From Candidatus Saccharimonadia bacterium (lineage in GTDB: Bacteria; Patescibacteriota; Saccharimonadia; Saccharimonadales; Saccharimonadaceae), in contig JALRBE010000041.1 of NCBI GenBank assembly GCA_023262335.1, positions 1 through 9,239 on the forward strand: a DNA stretch of 9,239 nucleotides, read 5' to 3'. The translations under genes and the position numbers were made by a program. Each line of letters starts with the position of its first letter. Positions within the stretch are counted from its first letter, which is position 1. Shown here one piece after another: positions 5,768 to 9,239 of this stretch. The notes below the pieces were generated by a model. That model was not told the origin of the DNA. It did no database searches and saw only the letters and a program-made list of their open reading frames with translations.

Positions 5768-5816
5768 AGCCGCGTCGTTCCTTTGGTTTTATACCAGGGG
5801 AGCGGCGCGGCTTTTT
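5768..5816 (+). terminator. Long hairpin terminator after the zinc-ribbon gene
   Basis: An unusually long stem begins AGCCGCGTCG (5768-5777), pairing with CGGCGCGGCT (5803-5812), and continues inward through TTCCTTTGGT with ACCAGGGGAG to a 5-base loop. This gives about 20 bp including a few G-U pairs. Five T residues follow (5812-5816). It separates the zinc-ribbon gene from pup. Confidence 0.85.
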
Positions 5817-5840
5817 GCATGCAACGCATTACTTTTTAAA

Positions 5841-5876
5841 AAATAAGCTTTATTTATTAAAAATTTAGAGTAATAA
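5841..5876 (+). promoter_or_regulatory. Candidate promoter region of pup-pafA
   Basis: The AT-rich DNA at 5832-5890 holds TAATAA (5871-5876), with CTTTAT or TTTATT 17 or 16 bp upstream; neither is close to consensus. AAATAA/TTATTT arms around GCT (5841-5855) form an inverted repeat that could be an operator. The AAGGAGG ribosome site (5887-5893) is strong. The exact promoter is uncertain. Confidence 0.4.
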
Positions 5877-5898
5877 TGTAACAAACAAGGAGGACGCC

Positions 5899-6108
5899 AT
5901 GACCCAAAGCTACGAAACCTACCGCGAATTGCACGAGGAAGAAGCCAGCGGGCCGACGCCCGAACAGATCGAAAAGATCGGCGACCAGGCCGCCAGGAGC
6001 GCGGAACTGAGCGAAGAAACCAAGACCATGCTCGACGAGATCGACGAGGTACTGGAAGAAAACGCCCTGGAATTCATGGAAGCGTACATACAAAAAGGCG
6101 GGCAGTAG
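5899..6108 (+). CDS. pup: Prokaryotic ubiquitin-like protein Pup
   Basis: A 69-residue small protein tag (usual length about 60-70). Pup is attached through its last residue to lysines of target proteins and is then recognised by the Mpa/ARC ATPase, which unfolds the target for the proteasome. The C-terminal 32 residues carry the family signature: SEET, LDEIDEVLEENA (45-56), F-x2-AY and QKGGQ at the very end. By my recollection 22 of these 32 positions equal those of the Mycobacterium tuberculosis protein. The first 38 residues are acidic and differ from known Pups, as is usual for the disordered N-terminus. The last residue is Gln69, so the family rule predicts that Dop must first deamidate it to Glu. 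ATG 5899 has AAGGAGG six bases upstream. The ligase gene follows 13 bp later, clearly in the same transcript. Confidence 0.93.
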   Translation: MTQSYETYRELHEEEASGPTPEQIEKIGDQAARSAELSEETKTMLDEIDEVLEENALEFMEAYIQKGGQ

Positions 6109-6121
6109 GAGCGGCGCCGGC

Positions 6122-7579
6122 ATGCCAGAACCGCGCCCGAGGATTTACGCGTCCGAGACCGAGCTCTCGATCATGCAAAAAGACGCGGACGGCTCCGCGC
6201 TTCACATGCTCAGCGGCTCGCATACCGTCGTGGACAAAAGCCCGCACCCCGAAACGCGGCGCATCGGCACCATGCTGAGCAACGGTAGCCGCTACTACGT
6301 TGACGTTGGTGGCAGGCTGGAATACGCGACCGCCGAAGACACGAGCATCGGCGACCGGCTGATCGTCAACGAGTTCGCCAGCGAACAGTTCGTCATCGAC
6401 AGCTTGCTCCGCCATATGCGCGCGAACGACGGCATCGACAAGTTGATCGTCGAAAACCGCGTGATCGACGACCACAATGAAACGTGGGGGTACCACATGA
6501 ACTTGTCCGCGGACGGCACGCGCCTGCGCAGGCTCGACGAAACGTACCTGCACCAGCTTGGCATCGCCCTTGGCACCACGCAGCTCCTGACCGGCGCCGG
6601 CATGGTATACCGCAAACAAGGCCGGGCAACCTACAGCCTCATGCAAAAAACCGTCAAGATAGACTGCGACTTCAATGCGGGCACCACGGCGAACAAGCCG
6701 CTGATCAACACGCGTGACGAACCGCATTCCGGCGGTGCGCAAGGCGTCAAACGCGTTCACGTGACCAGCCGCGACAAGCTGGTATCGCAGTGGGGCACCG
6801 GCATGGCGTTCGGTATCGCGTCGCTCATGCTGAGCGCGGTCGAACAAGGCAAAGCCCACGGACTGCGCGTGGACGAAACGGAACACGACCGCAACGTGGC
6901 ACTCCGCGACGTTGCCCACCTGCACGCCTACGACCTTAGCCTGGAACGGCCATCCGACGACATTCCGCGCATTTTGCTTGCCAAAAAAGCAGGGTACAGG
7001 ACCGCCGACGGCCACAAACGCTACACCGCCTTAGAGGCGCAGCTCAAGCTCATCGAAATGGCTGACGCCACGGAACTGTCCGACGAGGAAGCCGTGAAGC
7101 TGGAGCAGTGGAAAGAAGCCGTCACCGACATGGAACGCGACCCTATGCTGCTCGCGGACCGGTCCGACGCCATCGCCAAGCTCGCGTTGCTACGCCAGGT
7201 CGCCGAGCGTGACGGCAACGATTCTTGGCAGAACAGCACGCTACTCAAAGTAGACCACGCCTACGGCATGACCGCCGCCATTACCCGCGACGACGCGAAC
7301 GACAGCGCCGTGACAGGACTCGACGTTTACAAAAGGTCGCTGCCATACAAGCTGCGCACCAAACAGTTCAGAGGCGATCATCCGACCGACGCCGTCCTGC
7401 TCGACCGCATGCTCCATGCCCCCAAAACCACGCGCGCCGGCGTGCGCGAATACTACATGATGAACGAGGACCTTCAGTCCGTCGATTGGGCAGGAGTCGT
7501 TTTGCGCACGGGCACCGCCATGAACAAATCGATCCCACTTGAGCCCTGGGATACCGAGCCGCCAACGGCCGCGGCCTGA
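6122..7579 (+). CDS. pafA: Pup ligase of the PafA/Dop family, PafA type
   Basis: A 485-residue enzyme that would use ATP to activate Pup's C-terminal Glu and join it to a target lysine. Conserved blocks: SETEL (E12, E14, metal/nucleotide site), NGSRYYVDVG (54-63, with the catalytic Asp61), EYATAE (67-72), GYHMNL (123-128), GAG (158-160) and the hallmark INTRDEPH (195-202), followed by RVHV. The C-terminal domain shows YTALEAQ, TTRAGVRE and SVDWAGV, also known from the family. The spacing from E14 to N54 (40 residues) leaves no room for the Dop loop, and DVG..EYATAE is PafA-like where Dop reads DHAHPEY, so I call ligase over deamidase. Oddities are HPEY changed to RLEY, and HEN changed to HMN. 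AGGAG overlaps the pup stop, 10 bases before ATG 6122. The gene ends directly against yaaA. C-terminal LEPWD is slightly Dop-like, so dual activity is not excluded. Confidence 0.9.
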   Translation: MPEPRPRIYASETELSIMQKDADGSALHMLSGSHTVVDKSPHPETRRIGTMLSNGSRYYVDVGGRLEYATAEDTSIGDRLIVNEFASEQFVIDSLLRHMRANDGIDKLIVENRVIDDHNETWGYHMNLSADGTRLRRLDETYLHQLGIALGTTQLLTGAGMVYRKQGRATYSLMQKTVKIDCDFNAGTTANKPLINTRDEPHSGGAQGVKRVHVTSRDKLVSQWGTGMAFGIASLMLSAVEQGKAHGLRVDETEHDRNVALRDVAHLHAYDLSLERPSDDIPRILLAKKAGYRTADGHKRYTALEAQLKLIEMADATELSDEEAVKLEQWKEAVTDMERDPMLLADRSDAIAKLALLRQVAERDGNDSWQNSTLLKVDHAYGMTAAITRDDANDSAVTGLDVYKRSLPYKLRTKQFRGDHPTDAVLLDRMLHAPKTTRAGVREYYMMNEDLQSVDWAGVVLRTGTAMNKSIPLEPWDTEPPTAAA

Positions 7580-8362
7580 CTACGCGAGCAAGCGGACACT
7601 AAGGCCGAGACCTTGGAATTCTTGGCATACGAACACCGGCTGTTCGGGAGTGCTGGCGTTTTCGTCGTACGCGTACCCTAGGTCGCCGAACGACCGCAAG
7701 GCCGTTATGTCGTCCACGCGGTTTTTGATCATCCAGTTCGCGAACGCGCCGCGGGCGATTTTGGCATGCACGGTCACGAACGTCGGCTGGCCGGTTTTAG
7801 GGCTGACGGTCAGGAATTTCGGCGTGACGACCGGTACGCTCACGTAGGGCAGCACGGCCTTGGTGTATTCCACCGCCGACAGATTCACGATGGCAGTAGT
7901 AGGAGCCGCCAAAAGCGCGGCGATGTCTCGTTGCCAGAACGAATACAGCGAAGTACCGTCCGGCAACTTGTAGCCCATTTCCAACCGGTAGGGCAGAATG
8001 CCGTCGCAGGCGCGAAGCCCGCCGTACAGGCCAGACAAAATCAGCAGGCGCTCGTGCGCGTACGCGCGGTCTGCGGGCGACCATTCGCGGGCTTGCAGGC
8101 CGCTATAGATGTCGCCGATGAACGCGTCGACGGCCGGCACCGAGCCTTCGGGGCCTGCGGACCATTCTTGGTACAGCGCCTGGACTTCTTTGGCTTTGAC
8201 CGGAGAAATCTTCATGATCGTCGCCACGTCGCGGTCCGAAAGCGCACGGTAGCTACCCGCCAGCTCGACAGCCTTGGCCATAAGCGCCGGCTGGCCAAGC
8301 GGCGGCGCGTGGTTCGCGGGCGTGCGCATGGTTTTGGAAGAGTGCAACAAGATTCGCAACAT
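7580..8362 (-). CDS. yaaA: YaaA family protein (DUF328/UPF0246, peroxide stress)
   Basis: A 260-residue cytoplasmic protein, the length of Escherichia coli YaaA. YaaA lowers damage from hydrogen peroxide by limiting free iron, and the fold binds DNA in vitro; the exact reaction is unknown. Family motifs are in order: MLRILLHSSKTM at the start (usually MLILLSPAKT), FIGDIYSGL (81-89), the central ILSGLYGGLRACDGILPYRLE (108-128), SFW (141-143), VNLSAVEYTKAV (159-170), PKFL, and KIARGAFANWMI (201-212). ATG 8362 gives the canonical N-terminus. GGAG lies 3 bases upstream, but a -10 box 7 bases upstream suggests the transcript may be leaderless. The gene converges on pafA with stop codons abutting and no terminator between them, so the two transcripts probably overlap. 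Confidence 0.9.
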   Translation of the reverse strand: MLRILLHSSKTMRTPANHAPPLGQPALMAKAVELAGSYRALSDRDVATIMKISPVKAKEVQALYQEWSAGPEGSVPAVDAFIGDIYSGLQAREWSPADRAYAHERLLILSGLYGGLRACDGILPYRLEMGYKLPDGTSLYSFWQRDIAALLAAPTTAIVNLSAVEYTKAVLPYVSVPVVTPKFLTVSPKTGQPTFVTVHAKIARGAFANWMIKNRVDDITALRSFGDLGYAYDENASTPEQPVFVCQEFQGLGLSVRLLA

Positions 8363-8369
8363 ATGCTCC

Positions 8370-8398
8370 AGTATACCGTATGGTGCTTCGCAGACAGA
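8370..8398 (-). promoter_or_regulatory. Candidate yaaA promoter (-10 TATACT)
   Basis: A minus-strand TATACT (8370-8375) lies 7 bases before the ATG. The hexamer 17 bp upstream (TCTGTC, 8393-8398) is a poor -35. If used, transcription starts at or beside the start codon and leaves the GGAG untranscribed. Confidence 0.42.
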
Positions 8399-8406
8399 GG
8401 TAACTA

Positions 8407-8435
8407 TTGACTTTTTTATGCATAAGTGCTATAAT
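8407..8435 (+). promoter_or_regulatory. Promoter of the secreted metallopeptidase gene (TTGACT-17-TATAAT)
   Basis: TTGACT (8407-8412) and a perfect TATAAT (8430-8435) are 17 bp apart. They have the same boxes and spacing as the first lipoprotein promoter at 498-526. The leader is about 50 bases and contains AAAGGAG (8484-8490), five bases before ATG 8496. Confidence 0.88.
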
Positions 8436-8495
8436 TATAATAATCGGCATCATCGCCGGGCATCGATCTTACCACCACCTACGAAAGGAGCGCTC

Positions 8496-9164
8496 ATGCG
8501 CTTCGCCACCATCATGATCACGCTGCTCGCCGGGACCATGCTCCTCGGAGCCGTCCCCGCCGCGGCCGACACCAACCCGGCAGCGACCGGCGGCGCGGAC
8601 ACGTATGTCGCGCAGCCGATCGTCCAACCGGTACCCGCACAGGACTCGGACACCAAGGCCGACCCGCACGTATTCACGTACGTGCAGTTCACCAAGGAGC
8701 AGACCATCAACCTGTGGGCCGCTCATCTCAATCAGCCGCTGGCCGACTGGGACTACAGCGCGCCCACCGACGTGGCCTGCGGCGGCCCCATGGCGGTCAC
8801 CGGCGGCATGTACTGCAGCAAGAACAGCACCATCCATCTCAACGAAGGAGCGCTGCTGTGGCGTAACGCCAGCCGCGTCGGGTTCGTCTACCTGCTGGGC
8901 CACGAGTACGGCCACCAGCTGCAGTACCTCGCACAGGGAAACAGCTGGAGCGTCGCCAAGGAACAGCAGGCGAACTGCGCGCATCCGGAGTACCGGATCA
9001 CCGACGCCGAAGTCCAGGAACTGATGAGCTACATGCTCGGTACGGTCCAGGATCTCGACGTCCACGGTGACGCGCAGGGACTGCACGACGCGTTCGCGAT
9101 CGGCTACCGGTCCGGCAGCCTGGCGGCGTGCGTGCCCATCGCGGGCCCGATCGCTGGCGCGTAG
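8496..9164 (+). CDS. Secreted zinc metallopeptidase, HEYGH type (neutral zinc metallopeptidase-like)
   Basis: A 222-residue exported protein. ATG 8496 is chosen for its AAAGGAG site and because it opens a typical signal peptide (1-24, cleavage probably after AVPAAA); the reading back to 8274 crosses yaaA. The mature part begins with a Pro/Thr-rich linker (25-58). The catalytic motif is HEYGH (136-140, in LGHEYGHQLQYLA), with Glu156 in EQQANC as the probable third zinc ligand. The end, HGDAQGLHDAFAIGYRSGSLAAC, resembles the end of the YpfJ/neutral zinc metallopeptidase family (PF04228, usually ELQADC...GYxSGDxxAC), though this protein is shorter and diverged. Four cysteines (95, 107, 161, 212) may form two disulfides. 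It would cut proteins or peptides outside the cell; the substrate is unknown. It has its own promoter and a downstream hairpin. Confidence 0.85.
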   Translation: MRFATIMITLLAGTMLLGAVPAAADTNPAATGGADTYVAQPIVQPVPAQDSDTKADPHVFTYVQFTKEQTINLWAAHLNQPLADWDYSAPTDVACGGPMAVTGGMYCSKNSTIHLNEGALLWRNASRVGFVYLLGHEYGHQLQYLAQGNSWSVAKEQQANCAHPEYRITDAEVQELMSYMLGTVQDLDVHGDAQGLHDAFAIGYRSGSLAACVPIAGPIAGA

Positions 9165-9177
9165 GAACAGGAAGGTC

Positions 9178-9205
9178 GTAAGGCCCGGGGAAACCCGGGC
9201 CTTAC
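9178..9205 (+). terminator. Hairpin after the metallopeptidase gene
   Basis: A 12-bp perfect stem GTAAGGCCCGGG/CCCGGGCCTTAC has a GAAA tetraloop, 14 bp past the stop codon. No T tract follows (TCATTGG), so it may be an atypical or bidirectional terminator shared with a gene entering from the right. Confidence 0.7.
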
Positions 9206-9239
9206 TCATTGGCAAACTGTCACGACTACGCTTCTATGG

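Noticed and set aside
6074..7015. 313-codon open frame on the minus strand opposite pafA
   Set aside because: The plus strand encodes unmistakable PafA motifs; the antisense translation has no recognisable domain.
6122..7579. Calling the enzyme Dop (Pup deamidase) instead of PafA
   Set aside because: The 40-residue gap between the N-terminal Glu motif and NGSRYYVD leaves no space for the Dop loop, and DVG..EYATAE matches PafA. Some Dop-like C-terminal residues keep a little doubt.
8469..9215. 248-codon minus-strand open frame opposite the metallopeptidase gene
   Set aside because: The plus strand carries signal peptide, HEYGH motif, ribosome site and promoter; the antisense frame has none.
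9206..9239. Possible C-terminal end of a minus-strand gene entering from the right (stop at 9206-9208)
   Set aside because: Only ten codons are visible and they match nothing; the hairpin at 9178-9205 would suit it as a terminator, but the evidence is too thin to call a gene.

Overview
The window looks like GC-rich actinobacterial DNA, or a phage, plasmid or island that lives in an actinobacterium. The reasons are GC-rich codons, several GTG starts, apparently leaderless genes and, above all, a recognisable prokaryotic ubiquitin-like protein (Pup) followed by a PafA/Dop-family enzyme, a pathway found mainly in Actinobacteria. No virion, replication, integrase or rRNA/tRNA gene is present, so phage, plasmid and chromosomal island cannot be told apart. 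Most genes are single-gene units. Most have their own AT-rich sigma70-type promoter (several with exactly 17 bp between boxes) and their own hairpin terminator, and strands alternate. This layout suits an accessory or moron-like region better than core operons.

Layout. On the left, two paralogous minus-strand lipoprotein genes (60-449 and 2027-2404) flank a plus-strand DUF2130-type coiled-coil protein (612-1985). Next come minus-strand genes for a membrane-anchored coiled-coil protein (2566-3090), an unrecognised 160-residue protein with a predicted leaderless GTG start (3208-3690) and a small XRE-family regulator with a C-terminal cysteine cluster (3796-4137). The regulator is divergent from a plus-strand unit: a 16-codon leader ORF (4287-4337) overlapping by 4 bp a zinc-ribbon membrane protein gene (4334-5755), which ends in a long hairpin.

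The centre of interest follows: pup (5899-6108) and a PafA-type Pup ligase gene (6122-7579), 13 bp apart and co-directional. No Dop, Mpa/ARC ATPase or 20S proteasome gene is in the window. Immediately after, with no intergenic base, lies convergent yaaA (7580-8362). A secreted zinc metallopeptidase of the HEYGH type (8496-9164) closes the window.

Working model (inference): the element carries its own Pup tag and ligase and borrows the host's Dop and unfoldase/protease, so it could redirect host pupylation or tag its own proteins. YaaA, the lipoproteins, the zinc-ribbon protein and the secreted peptidase would be independent accessory functions at the cell surface or in stress defence. Every gap between genes is under 300 bp and is described through the promoters and terminators it holds.
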